Assembly (NCBI RefSeq): GCF_000423565.1
Contig: NZ_KE384036.1
Span: 186,001-250,000 of the forward strand
Length of the DNA stretch: 64,000 nt
Direction of reading: 5' to 3'
Source: Runella zeae DSM 19591
GTDB taxonomy: Bacteria; Bacteroidota; Bacteroidia; Cytophagales; Spirosomataceae
Of the stretch, positions 25,925 through 34,628 are shown in pieces; position 1 is the first letter of the stretch, and every line of letters starts with the position of its first letter. The notes under the pieces were generated by a model. The model was not told the DNA's origin. It saw nothing but the letters and a program-made list of their open reading frames with translations, and did not search any database. Both the position numbers and the translations under genes were made by a program.

Positions 25925-27406
25925 TTAGTGATTTTTGGTTTCAATATCTATGATTTGCTGACCATACTTTCCCAAATACATTTTGAGCAGCGGGCCATAG
26001 AGCTTATGTCCGTCATCGACATTGGTAAAGATAATCACCGCATCTTTAGATTTGGGTAACAAAAACACTTGGGTTCTTACACCTTCGTCGGCGCCGCCGT
26101 GGGACAAGGCATATTCTCCCTCACCAAAATCATAAATTTCCCACCCCAAACCAAAGTATTTGTGTGCTTTGGTTTTTACTTGATGACTTACCATTTCGTT
26201 GAAAATGTCTTTACTCAATCCTTTGGCATTCATGACCGACACCAAAAATTTACCATAATCTTCTACCGTCGTCAGCAAATCGTCGGCGGCATTGGCGTAG
26301 GTATTTTTATTGATTTTATAGGTGTCCCCTTTCGGATTGTGACCCACTGCAAAACGCGCTTCATCGACGGTACTATTCCAATAAAATTGTGTGTCGTCCA
26401 TACCCGTCGGCGTTAGCAACATCTCCTTGGCAAGTACATCTAAGGGCTTTTTAAACTTTTTCTCCAAAGCTTTGCGCAAATACTCAAACCCTTCGCCCGA
26501 ATACCCATATTTGGTACCGGGGTCGCTACCAAAAGCCAATTTTTGGTCAGCGTTGGTCCAACGCCAATTCGGGAAACCCGTTTGGTGGGTCAATACATGG
26601 CGGGTAGTTAGTTTTTGGTGACGAGGATCGTTTTTCAAATCTGGATCAATCCAATAATGAAACAGCGGCTCGTCCAAGTTCCATTGACTCGCACTTACCA
26701 AGCGTAAAGTAAGCATTGCCACGACGGGTTTTGTCAGCGAAGCTACATTGAAAAGCGCATTGTAGGGGGCAGACACCTCTTTTTTCAAATTTCCATACAC
26801 TTTTATTTCCTTCAATTGACCTTCTCGGATGATACCCAAGCCCAACGCAGGAATGTGGGATTCGGCGAGCCATTTTTCTACGGCGACATCACTTTCAAAA
26901 ACAACTTGTTCATTGTCAGTCGCATCAATCGTCTGATGGTCATAGCTAAGCCCCCGTCCCAGCCGCCACTGCCCTTCTTCGAGCAGCCACAAATGCGTAA
27001 AACGGGCAATGCTCGCGAAGCGCTCAGGCTGTCCTTTTATGTTTTCATAAAACCGATGCCGCCCCACTTGAATCGCTCCGTAGAGCACGCCATTTTTTTC
27101 GAGCGGATACACTTCCATGCTTCCTTTTACCAACGCCCGACGCGATTGATACCTTTCAGGATGCGCACAAAGACCATTTTTAAAACTATTAATAAAATCC
27201 CTTTTACCGTTGGTAATTCCGCCTTTGTCGTGATAAAATTCAAAATTTTCGCTTACCAAATATTCAAGCGGAGCCAAGTCACAAGTATTGAAGGTGATTC
27301 CAAACAGCAAACTGTCTTGCTTCTGAATCGTTTGGAAAAGGGAAGTTTGGGCATAGCCCAAGAGGGTGGCGGCTACCAAGAAAGCCGTCAAAAAGATAGT
27401 TTTCAT
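25925..27406 (-). CDS. Serine hydrolase (class C beta-lactamase type) fused to a DUF4440-like domain
   Basis: This 493-aa secreted protein has a signal peptide (FLVAATLLGYAQ). Residues about 25-160 look like a SnoaL/DUF4440 cone fold (DLAPLEYLVSENFEFYHD, then THLWLLEEGQWRLGRGLSYD). Residues about 175-490 are a penicillin-binding/class C beta-lactamase domain with the SxxK motif in NVASLTKPVVAM, the Tyr motif in YGYSGEGFEYL and the third motif in LSHGGADEG. Such enzymes hydrolyse esters, amides or D-amino acid peptides and rarely act as true beta-lactamases. The fusion of the two domains recurs in Bacteroidota. The substrate is unknown. Confidence 0.87.
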   Translation of the reverse strand: MKTIFLTAFLVAATLLGYAQTSLFQTIQKQDSLLFGITFNTCDLAPLEYLVSENFEFYHDKGGITNGKRDFINSFKNGLCAHPERYQSRRALVKGSMEVYPLEKNGVLYGAIQVGRHRFYENIKGQPERFASIARFTHLWLLEEGQWRLGRGLSYDHQTIDATDNEQVVFESDVAVEKWLAESHIPALGLGIIREGQLKEIKVYGNLKKEVSAPYNALFNVASLTKPVVAMLTLRLVSASQWNLDEPLFHYWIDPDLKNDPRHQKLTTRHVLTHQTGFPNWRWTNADQKLAFGSDPGTKYGYSGEGFEYLRKALEKKFKKPLDVLAKEMLLTPTGMDDTQFYWNSTVDEARFAVGHNPKGDTYKINKNTYANAADDLLTTVEDYGKFLVSVMNAKGLSKDIFNEMVSHQVKTKAHKYFGLGWEIYDFGEGEYALSHGGADEGVRTQVFLLPKSKDAVIIFTNVDDGHKLYGPLLKMYLGKYGQQIIDIETKNH

Positions 27407-27481
27407 TGCTGTATTATTGTTGTGTTATAAAAAATTAGATTTACTTAAACTAAACTTTGTAATTTTCTTAAACCCTACTCA

Positions 27482-27628
27482 GCCTCCAACTTTAGGTTGG
27501 GAAAAATAGAGAGGCCTTATCTTTCGGGACTTCAAGCTTGATTTACAATATCTTGATATAAAAATTCAGGGCTAAAACCTCAAAATGCGCTTATTACTTT
27601 TAGACCCCAGCCTAAAGGCGTGGGGCTT
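27482..27628. repeat. Possible MITE-like element bounded by related hairpins
   Basis: The left hairpin CCAAC-TTTAG-GTTGG (27486-27500) and the right hairpin CCCCAGCCTAAAGGCGTGGGG (27605-27625, with a bulged G) carry related CTTTAGG-type loops in opposite orientation. No coding frame lies between them. This resembles the end hairpins of IS200/IS605-related non-autonomous elements, but no transposase is nearby. Confidence 0.35.
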
Positions 27629-27648
27629 GAGGAGACTTATAGTAACAT

Positions 27649-27987
27649 TTACTTATTGATTTTTCTTTCAATCAAAAAGCTGATTATCAAGCCTATTCCT
27701 CCAAATATAAACATCATGGCAATGAATGCTCCTTGACGTGGAACGTCAAACTCAATTTCGACAAAATTGCCAAACAAAATACCTACCCCAATCCCAATCA
27801 AAAGCAGTCCATAACGAAGCGTAGCCGATAAAACTCCTTTTTTATTGCTAAATTCGGCAGGAGATAGACCGCGTTCCATCAAAGACATCCGCTCGCGGTG
27901 ACGGGTCAGCAACAAGACGTAGAGTATCGCGAATATCGCCCCTATCGCCGTAAGTGATACAATACAATCTCGCAATATCTCATCCAT
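27649..27987 (-). CDS. DUF6249-like small membrane protein
   Basis: This 112-aa inner-membrane protein has three predicted helices: about residues 8-28, 57-75 and 85-105. The cytoplasmic loop HRERMSLMERGLSPAEF is the conserved phrase of the DUF6249 group. Such genes often stand next to an ECF sigma factor gene, and here the sigma gene is divergent about 120 bases away. A regulatory or stress-sensing role is inferred from that context only. Confidence 0.72.
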   Translation of the reverse strand: MDEILRDCIVSLTAIGAIFAILYVLLLTRHRERMSLMERGLSPAEFSNKKGVLSATLRYGLLLIGIGVGILFGNFVEIEFDVPRQGAFIAMMFIFGGIGLIISFLIERKINK

Positions 27988-28105
27988 GATTGAAAAAAAT
28001 GATTGGTTTACATCACATTGGAGGGAAGATTGAAACTGTTGGTTACAAAAAACTTGAAAAATATTTTGTAACCAATCTTCAAAAACATCACTCTCATGAG
28101 TTAGA

Positions 28106-28645
28106 ATGAAACATCATGATTTATTTTATATCGACAGAGTATTGAAAGGCGACACCGCAGCCTTTGCTTTTTTGGTGGATAAATACAAACACATGGTGTA
28201 TACGATTGCCCTCAAAATCAGCGACAATGAAGCGGATGCCGAAGACATAGCCCAAGAGAGTTTTGTAAAAGCCTATCGTCAGCTTCATACTTTTGAAGGA
28301 AAATCTAAGTTTTCGACTTGGCTTTATACCATTGCATACCGCACAGCTTTGGCGCAGATACAAGAAAATACCATAGATACCGCTCCTATCACCGAAGAAA
28401 TCGCCGATACATACGCGCCCGACCCACTGTCGTCGTCAGTCGAAGCCAACGAACAGCAACGTTACGTACGGGAAGCCATTCAGCGATTACCCAAAATAGA
28501 AGCCTTGCTAGTAACGTTGTATTATTTAGAAGAAAATTCGGTCAAAGAAATTCAAGAAATCACTGGTCTTACGGCCGAAAATATAAAAATCAGATTGTTT
28601 CGTGCCCGAAAAAAACTAGAACAATGGTTACGATTTTTGTTATGA
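28106..28645 (+). CDS. ECF-type RNA polymerase sigma factor
   Basis: This 179-aa group 4 sigma factor has region 2 at about residues 22-90 (KHMVYTIALKISDNEADAED and the -10-binding FSTWLYTIAYRTAL) and region 4 at about 120-175 (RLPKIEALLVTLYYLEEN, then the helix-turn-helix VKEIQEITGLTAENIKIRLF and RARKKLEQWL). It would direct polymerase to a small regulon under envelope or nutrient signals. The next gene on the same strand encodes a membrane protein likely to be its anti-sigma factor, and a TonB-type receptor gene lies tail to tail beyond it. Confidence 0.93.
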   Translation: MKHHDLFYIDRVLKGDTAAFAFLVDKYKHMVYTIALKISDNEADAEDIAQESFVKAYRQLHTFEGKSKFSTWLYTIAYRTALAQIQENTIDTAPITEEIADTYAPDPLSSSVEANEQQRYVREAIQRLPKIEALLVTLYYLEENSVKEIQEITGLTAENIKIRLFRARKKLEQWLRFLL

Positions 28646-28661
28646 AAACCCTATATGTGGT

Positions 28662-28731
28662 CTAGCTTTGCGTCGGAGACGCTGTACCGTTTTTGCCCCA
28701 AATGGTAGTTTGGGGCAAGCTAGTGCAAGCG
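28662..28731 (+). repeat. Partial copy (left half) of the palindromic MITE-like repeat
   Basis: GCGTCGGAGACGC (28670-28682), then GCCCCAAA-TGGTAG-TTTGGGGC and CAAGCTAGTGCAAGCG, follow the same order as the left half of the copy at 51056. It sits between the sigma factor and anti-sigma genes, where it could affect their coupled expression. Confidence 0.7.
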
Positions 28732-28771
28732 ATAGTAATTGTTGAAAGTAAACAGTTTAAAGAGCTTTATT

Positions 28772-29236
28772 ATGAACGAAGAGGAGTCATTGAAAAATTG
28801 GTTAAAAACGGCTGGTTTAGAGACGCCTTCTGAGCGTTTTACGGAAAAAGTGATGCAAAAAATTGAAGCAGAAGCAGCTCAATCTGTGCTTATAGAAAGC
28901 AATCTAAAAGCCCTGCTGCAAGCCCATACGCTCGCTCATCCGTCGCATGATTTTACCAAAAAAGTCATGGGAAAGGCCGTTGCGCCTAAAGTATATGCCC
29001 CTATCATTCCATCCAAAGCGTGGTATGCTGTAGCGGCAGTATTGGTTTTGTTTATGGTAGCTAGTATTTATACATGGAAGCCGTCTCATTCGGTCGCGCC
29101 TCAATACTCGCCTAGCCTACCCCACTTCACTCTTCTTTCCTCTATTCCCTTTACCTACGCAGCCGGGCTGCTAGTGATAGGCATTTTGTTTGCGATAGCT
29201 CATCTTTTACAATACAAAACCCTCAAAATCAACTAG
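28772..29236 (+). CDS. Putative membrane anti-sigma factor
   Basis: This 154-aa protein has a cytoplasmic N-terminal part of about 85 residues containing two similar segments (TPSERFTEKVMQKIEAE and HPSHDFTKKVMGKAV) and two membrane helices at about 90-112 and 127-148. No zinc-binding HxxxCxxC motif of classic ZAS anti-sigma factors is seen. Its role is inferred from its place after the ECF sigma gene. The repeated F-T-x-K-V-M phrase is typical of the anti-sigma-like proteins of Bacteroidota. A TTG at 28739 is in frame, but the ATG at 28772 gives the usual acidic MNEEESLKNWL start. Its last four bases overlap the tail of the convergent receptor gene. Confidence 0.65.
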   Translation: MNEEESLKNWLKTAGLETPSERFTEKVMQKIEAEAAQSVLIESNLKALLQAHTLAHPSHDFTKKVMGKAVAPKVYAPIIPSKAWYAVAAVLVLFMVASIYTWKPSHSVAPQYSPSLPHFTLLSSIPFTYAAGLLVIGILFAIAHLLQYKTLKIN

Positions 29237-31686
29237 CTTCTTACCCTGCTTTTTTCGTTTTCGGAGCCGCCGGTTTGGCGCAAATTCAAGGTTTTGCCTT
29301 TATTGAAGCGGTACGAAAACGACAGTGTCACTACTCGCGAATCAAGATAGCTAAACCAATTGGCAGAGGCATTGGCGATATTTCGGATGTCGCCTTTGAT
29401 TTGGTTGGTATAAAAAATGTCGCTAACATTGAGTTTAAGCGCACCTTGGTTTTTCAATACTTTTTTGGCTATTCCTGCTCGTACCGACCCAATCGGATAA
29501 ACGAGCAATTGCCCCAACAAAAAAGTACTTTGATAAGAACTCGCCAACTCCGCCGACCACGAACTATTGATTTGGATTTGATTGGTAGGAACCACTACCC
29601 AATAAAACCGTGAATCATCCAGACGCTGCCCGTAGAGGGTTGCCTTAAAGCCATTGTTGATGTATTCGGTATAGAGGTTGAGCGTCCACCATTTTGCCAA
29701 CTGAAAACTTCCATTTACCGAAATACCATAAGAAATCCGCTGCCCAAAATTTCCGGGGCGACTGTAGTAAATAGTGCCTCGCTGCTCATTGGTTTCTGAG
29801 ATTACATTTTTGGCAATGCTGTATTGTAAAGTAGTCGTAATCTTGTTTTTGAAAGTATGAGATAGTTCAAAATTATAAGAAAAAGTAGGTTGCAAAAAAG
29901 GGTTACCACCATAGTACGTAAAGCGGTCGAGAGGATACGAAAACGGATTCATATCCTGATAGTTAGGCCGATCAATGCGCCGACCAAAGGAGAAGCCCAT
30001 TTGGTGTGTATTGGTACTATCTAAGCGATATTGAAGGTACAAAGTCGGGAAAAAACTATTGTATTTTCGGGTAAAAGTAGAGTCTTTGGTTTGTTTGTTT
30101 CCTAATTGATGCCCTTTGATGATGGTATTCTCAAATCGCAATCCCGCTTGTAAAGACCATTGTTTCCAATTTCTTGAATAATTGACGTAAGAGGCGTTGA
30201 TATTTTCGTTGTAATTAAAATTATTGGTAAACTCATAATTAGGCGAAGGTTTTCCGTCCAGAATGTCGAAAAAGTCGGCGATATTCCCCGTACCGATGAT
30301 ACTCGTTTTGACGCCTGTTTCAAACCTTCCTCCGTCCGAAGTAGGATGTACATAATCTACCTTAGCCGTACCAATATCGATAGTGGTAGGCAAATACGAA
30401 ACCAAAATCGACCTACTCACAAACTGATTTTTAGCATCCAAAATGGTATTGGTGAGTGTTTGGTCGCTGGTAGATTGGTAGTGGATATAGTCGATATTGG
30501 TGGATAGTTCTTTGCCCGTACTATCGAACTTATGCGCAAAATTGAGGTTGATACTACCATTTTTCCAGATTCGGTCGGTGGGGCTGAGTGCTTCTACAAA
30601 ATTTGTCACTTCGTTTTTAGCGTCCAAAACTTGGGCTTTGTTTGTGACATTGTTACGAGAAGGATTATAAAAGCCATTGAGTACCAACCCAAAAGTAGTT
30701 TTTTTGGAAGCATAATAATCAAAGCCTGCTTTTACAGAATTGCCGCCATTGTTACGCTGAATGTAGGAGTTTTGGGTAAAAGCTGAGCTAAACTTCCCCG
30801 CCGAATCATAGTAGCGCCGCCAAATCGTAAGATCTTGATAGCTATTGTTTTGATTGACGCTAAGACTAGAAAAGAAATTGAATTGATTGACCCGATAGTT
30901 GAAATTGAGGCTATTGTTGGTACGTCGATACACACCCTGCCCATAACTTAAGCTAAGACCGCCATTAAACCCTCGCAACACATTTTTTTTCAATCTGATA
31001 TTAATTACCCCCGCATTGCCTGCGGCATCATATTTAGCGGGAGGGTTGGGCATGATTTCGATGGTTTCGACCGAGCCAGCAGGAAGAGATTTGAGGTAAT
31101 TGGCCAAATCATCGGCCGACAAATAAGTAGGTTTATCATCCACAAATACCACCACGCCCGATTTGCCTTTGAGCCTGATGCCGCCGTTTTGATCCACTGC
31201 TAGACCCGGCGATTTTTCGAGTACTTCCAAGGCATTTGTTCCGGCATTGCTAATCAGGGCATCCACATTGACCACGGTACGGTCAATTTTGGTTTCTACA
31301 AAAGGCTTCTTTCCTTTTACGGTCACCTCCGCCAAATTTTTATTGGATTCTTGTAGCACTATAGTAGGCCAATTTACATCGGCATTGCCTACTTCAAAAG
31401 GGGTACTTACGCTTTTTTGATGCCCCAAATGAGTTACCATCAGCAGGTACACATTTGATTTAATACCTACAAACTCAAATTGGCCGTCAGTTTCGGTAAC
31501 GGCGGCTTTCACAAAAGCTGAGTCTTTGGCTGTAAGAAGCGACACCACTGCCCCGTTAAGTGGTTTTTGAGAACCGCCTTTGACGGCTCCATTGATTTTG
31601 AAAGTTTGTGCGAAGAGGGTGGCCGAGCTACAGAATGACCACAGAAGCACATAAAAAAGAGCGCGTAGTGTACAGGATTTTATCAT
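29233..31686 (-). CDS. TonB-dependent outer-membrane beta-barrel receptor (OMP_b-brl_3 type)
   Basis: This 817-aa outer-membrane protein has a signal peptide (ending SATLFAQ), a carboxypeptidase-regulatory-like domain (FKINGAVKGGSQKPLNGAVV, about 25-110) and a plug beginning VTVKGKKPFVETKIDRTVVNV at about 125. The phrase VEIMPNPPAKYDAAGNAGVINI is diagnostic for this family. The remaining about 600 residues form a beta barrel. The upstream ATG at 31743 would add a non-signal extension, so 31686 is used. Unlike SusC it has no SusD partner. It may import metals or peptides, or be controlled by the ECF sigma factor it faces, but that is inference. Confidence 0.9.
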   Translation of the reverse strand: MIKSCTLRALFYVLLWSFCSSATLFAQTFKINGAVKGGSQKPLNGAVVSLLTAKDSAFVKAAVTETDGQFEFVGIKSNVYLLMVTHLGHQKSVSTPFEVGNADVNWPTIVLQESNKNLAEVTVKGKKPFVETKIDRTVVNVDALISNAGTNALEVLEKSPGLAVDQNGGIRLKGKSGVVVFVDDKPTYLSADDLANYLKSLPAGSVETIEIMPNPPAKYDAAGNAGVINIRLKKNVLRGFNGGLSLSYGQGVYRRTNNSLNFNYRVNQFNFFSSLSVNQNNSYQDLTIWRRYYDSAGKFSSAFTQNSYIQRNNGGNSVKAGFDYYASKKTTFGLVLNGFYNPSRNNVTNKAQVLDAKNEVTNFVEALSPTDRIWKNGSINLNFAHKFDSTGKELSTNIDYIHYQSTSDQTLTNTILDAKNQFVSRSILVSYLPTTIDIGTAKVDYVHPTSDGGRFETGVKTSIIGTGNIADFFDILDGKPSPNYEFTNNFNYNENINASYVNYSRNWKQWSLQAGLRFENTIIKGHQLGNKQTKDSTFTRKYNSFFPTLYLQYRLDSTNTHQMGFSFGRRIDRPNYQDMNPFSYPLDRFTYYGGNPFLQPTFSYNFELSHTFKNKITTTLQYSIAKNVISETNEQRGTIYYSRPGNFGQRISYGISVNGSFQLAKWWTLNLYTEYINNGFKATLYGQRLDDSRFYWVVVPTNQIQINSSWSAELASSYQSTFLLGQLLVYPIGSVRAGIAKKVLKNQGALKLNVSDIFYTNQIKGDIRNIANASANWFSYLDSRVVTLSFSYRFNKGKTLNLRQTGGSENEKSRVRS

Positions 31687-31816
31687 GGCTGACGGGAAAT
31701 TGTATGATGGTAACGTCACAAATGTAGCACAAACCACCACCATACAAATTTTCCCCTAGACCAATCGTTTTTTTTAAAAGCCGAAGTGCGCTAAAATCAA
31801 TCTAAAGTGCAGAGGA

Positions 31817-33688
31817 TTACCACCCAATGCCATAATCTTCACCATGATTGCTGGAGCCTCCCCAAAAGCTATTGTGCGTCCAATCAAAGTAAATGGCATT
31901 GATAGGGCCACTTGTACGCTCTTGATAGTTGATTTTATAGCCCATTCGTCCTAGTTCTTTTCGAGTCCAAGCCGGCATAGCCTCGTTGAGCGTAAGGCCG
32001 CCATTGATGCGCTCGTGTTTGCCAAAACTTGAATACATCTGCTGTGTTTTGAAACTTGGTGCTTCACAAGATTCTTGCACAGTCATATCAAACTCGACCA
32101 TGTTCAGAAAAAACTGTAACAATAATTGGTCTTGTTCATCGCCTGCTTGCTTAGCAAAAGCCAAGTAAGGTTTTCCATTTTTGAGGGCGAGGCTTGGCGT
32201 AAGCGTTACGCGGGGGCGCTTTCCGGGGGCCACTACATTATAGGGATTTTCTTTAGGGTCAAGCACAAAAGCCTGCATTCGTTGGCTCATTCCGATACCT
32301 GTGTTGCCTGCAATACAAGCAGGCACCCACCCTCCACTTGGAGTCACCGATACTACCCAGCCTTCTTCGTCGGCGGCCTCAATGGAAGTAGTACCTGCCG
32401 TAAAACTTTCCTGAAATTTCTCATCCAAAGTAGCATTGTTTTTGGGGGCGTTTAAGCTGGCACTTCCCCAATTTTTCAGCATATCAAGATAAGGATTCGC
32501 CTTTCCTTCAAAAGGATAAGGGTCACCAGGGCCTATTTTGGGGTCGTTCATATCAAACTTGATTAGTTTACTGCGTTCTTTGGCGTATTCCTTCGAAAGC
32601 AGTCCTTTCATAGGTTCTTCGGGAGCAAAAGCAGGATCTCCGTAATAAAAATCACGGTCGGCAAAAGCCAAGTTCATCGCTTGATACAAGGTATGAATGT
32701 AGCGCGTCGAATTATAGCCCATGCTTTTCAAGTCAAAGTTTTCGAGAATATTGAGGGTTTGTAGCATGGCAGGCCCTTGGGTCCACTGCTGAAGTTTATA
32801 GACCTCAATTCCGCGATAAGTAGTCATCATGGGTTCTTCGATTTTGACTTTCCAGTTGGCCAAATCCTCCTCCGTAATCAACCCACCCTGCTCACGACAC
32901 CCTCTCGAAAATTCTTTGGCGATTTCGCCTTTATAAAACAAGTCATTGGCTGCATAAATCGCGTCTTTGCGTGACTTGCCCTTAGCGAGTGCCTGCTGCT
33001 CGGCATTGACCAATTTGGTCAGAGTATTTAATAAATCTTTTTGGACAAAAATCTCCCCCGCATCAGGCGCTTCACGCGAGGCACCAAGATGGGGCAAAAA
33101 CACTTTTTTAGAATAAGGCCATTGCTTGATGAGGTCTTTGCCTTTTTCGATAGAGTTGGCCGTTTGTGCTTCAATAGGATAGCCCGCCGCCATTTGCATG
33201 GCAGGCGCCAATACCTCCTTAAGAGACATCGTACCATACTCGGCAAGCATGGTCATCAATCCCCCTGGTGTACCGGGTGTGACGGCGGCCAAAGGGCCAT
33301 ATTCGGGTGGATACTTCATGCCCTTGTTGGTAAAAAACTCAGGCGTAGCTCCCGTAGGTGCTACGCCGTGGGCATTGATAGCAATGACTTTCTTGGTTTT
33401 GGGATTATAGATAAGGGCCTGTGTTTCACCGCCCCAGCTCAGCACATCCCACATAGTACAGGTCGCAGCGAGCATCGCACAAGCCGCGTCGATGGCATTG
33501 CCACCTTTGGTAAAGGTCATCGCACCCGCCGTAGCAGCAAGAGGTTTGCCTGTGATAGCCATCCAATGTTTACCATGCAAAGGCGGCTTTTGGGTAGTGA
33601 CAGGTAGGTTGTTGAACGCCTGCCCCTTTCCCTCAACCAATGAGAAAAATAGCGCAAATCCAGTGAGTAGAAGGCGAACTTGTTTCAT
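31817..33688 (-). CDS. ggt: Gamma-glutamyltransferase family protein
   Basis: This is a periplasmic Ntn-hydrolase of 623 aa that would cleave gamma-glutamyl bonds, for example in glutathione, and self-processes into two subunits. The signal peptide is at the N-terminus (LLLTGFALFFSLVEGKGQA). The N-terminal half holds TKGGNAIDAACAMLAATCT and GTPGGLMTMLAEYG. The autoprocessing Thr lies in FTAGTTSIEAADEEG, followed by VVSVTPSGGW. The end NHGEDYGIGW is typical of this subfamily, which is longer and more divergent than the E. coli enzyme. It lies 71 bases after the Septu-like module on the same strand and may receive read-through, but a functional link is not implied. Confidence 0.88.
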   Translation of the reverse strand: MKQVRLLLTGFALFFSLVEGKGQAFNNLPVTTQKPPLHGKHWMAITGKPLAATAGAMTFTKGGNAIDAACAMLAATCTMWDVLSWGGETQALIYNPKTKKVIAINAHGVAPTGATPEFFTNKGMKYPPEYGPLAAVTPGTPGGLMTMLAEYGTMSLKEVLAPAMQMAAGYPIEAQTANSIEKGKDLIKQWPYSKKVFLPHLGASREAPDAGEIFVQKDLLNTLTKLVNAEQQALAKGKSRKDAIYAANDLFYKGEIAKEFSRGCREQGGLITEEDLANWKVKIEEPMMTTYRGIEVYKLQQWTQGPAMLQTLNILENFDLKSMGYNSTRYIHTLYQAMNLAFADRDFYYGDPAFAPEEPMKGLLSKEYAKERSKLIKFDMNDPKIGPGDPYPFEGKANPYLDMLKNWGSASLNAPKNNATLDEKFQESFTAGTTSIEAADEEGWVVSVTPSGGWVPACIAGNTGIGMSQRMQAFVLDPKENPYNVVAPGKRPRVTLTPSLALKNGKPYLAFAKQAGDEQDQLLLQFFLNMVEFDMTVQESCEAPSFKTQQMYSSFGKHERINGGLTLNEAMPAWTRKELGRMGYKINYQERTSGPINAIYFDWTHNSFWGGSSNHGEDYGIGW

Positions 33689-33758
33689 ACGTTTAGGTTT
33701 GGTTTGTTGATTTTTATTATGGGAGAAAACTATATATATCCAATAACCTCTTAACAAA

Positions 33759-34628
33759 TCACCAATCTAGGGCCTCAGGAATTTTCTCAAATATAGTCTT
33801 CCATTTAGGAGATATTTTACTATCTATTTTTTTAATACTCTGCCATACAGAAGGATGTTGATATGACCCAATATATTTTTTATAACTTGCTTTAATTTCA
33901 CTTTTTATATCATCTAAAGGTTGAGAGAAGTTAAAATATTCATCATAAGGCGTAAGTACCTGCTGTAATTCTTCCTGATTAGCCGCTTTAAGTATCCTCA
34001 CTAATCTATCCATCATTTCATAGTAATGCTTCCCTGCACTTTTTCTAGCTACGATAAGTGTATCTCTTTGATTTAACTCAAGAATTTCGAGAGTTGCTTT
34101 TACTTTATTACTATCTTTTTGGTTTAAATCTGGAATTATTTCAAACTTAAAAGTTTTAAGATTTAGAATCATAAAATCACTTGGATTTTCAACTCTTGGA
34201 TTTATAAAGGCCACTACCGAATATTTAGGCTCTTCTCCCCTTTTTACCTCAAAAATATCATCGTTATTGTCCAACACATAACATTCATCCAGCTTGTAAC
34301 CAGAATTACATTGCTTACAAGCCAAAAGGTAGTTTTCCCATAAGAAGGCTTTAGTAGGAAAAAACGATTTAGGATAGATATGCTCTATGTCATTGGCTTC
34401 ATTTTGTTCACAGTAATTACACAATCCTTCATAAACACACAAACCATATAGCACTTCTCTTACATTTTCAAAAGCTTTCTCACCCTTCGCACCTCCTTTG
34501 GAGTTCCAAAGTTTTTTTGCTTTTGCCACTTTTTTCTCAAAAGTTTGCTCATTGTTTACAGCCTCTTGCAAAATATCTAACTCCCTTTGAATCTCTTCGT
34601 TCAATTTTTTAGATACTAGTTGGATCAT
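33759..34628 (-). CDS. ptuB: HNH endonuclease of a Septu-like (PtuAB) module
   Basis: This 289-aa protein carries an HNH nuclease core at residues 70-112: Cys70-x2-Cys73 (LCNYCEQ), the catalytic block DIEHIYPKS (His83), Asn99 in WENYLLAC, and Cys104-x2-Cys107 followed by Lys112 (CKQCNSGYK). The two Cys pairs form the zinc site that holds the beta-beta-alpha metal fold. The cysteine/HNH layout resembles PtuB, the effector of Septu anti-phage systems, which cuts DNA when released by the ATPase partner. It overlaps the ATPase gene by 20 bases. The C-terminal 150 residues are not recognised and may contact the ATPase. The gene symbol is a tentative family name; Septu-like HNH proteins vary widely. 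Confidence 0.78.
   Translation of the reverse strand: MIQLVSKKLNEEIQRELDILQEAVNNEQTFEKKVAKAKKLWNSKGGAKGEKAFENVREVLYGLCVYEGLCNYCEQNEANDIEHIYPKSFFPTKAFLWENYLLACKQCNSGYKLDECYVLDNNDDIFEVKRGEEPKYSVVAFINPRVENPSDFMILNLKTFKFEIIPDLNQKDSNKVKATLEILELNQRDTLIVARKSAGKHYYEMMDRLVRILKAANQEELQQVLTPYDEYFNFSQPLDDIKSEIKASYKKYIGSYQHPSVWQSIKKIDSKISPKWKTIFEKIPEALDW

Noticed and set aside
26816-27430. Plus-strand open frame of about 200 codons opposite the serine hydrolase
   Set aside because: It mirrors the DUF4440 and N-terminal part of the hydrolase and has no signal or domain of its own.
33041-33607. Long plus-strand open frame inside the gamma-glutamyltransferase gene
   Set aside because: It is antisense to clear catalytic motifs of the transferase and its product is Arg/His-rich without recognisable domains.
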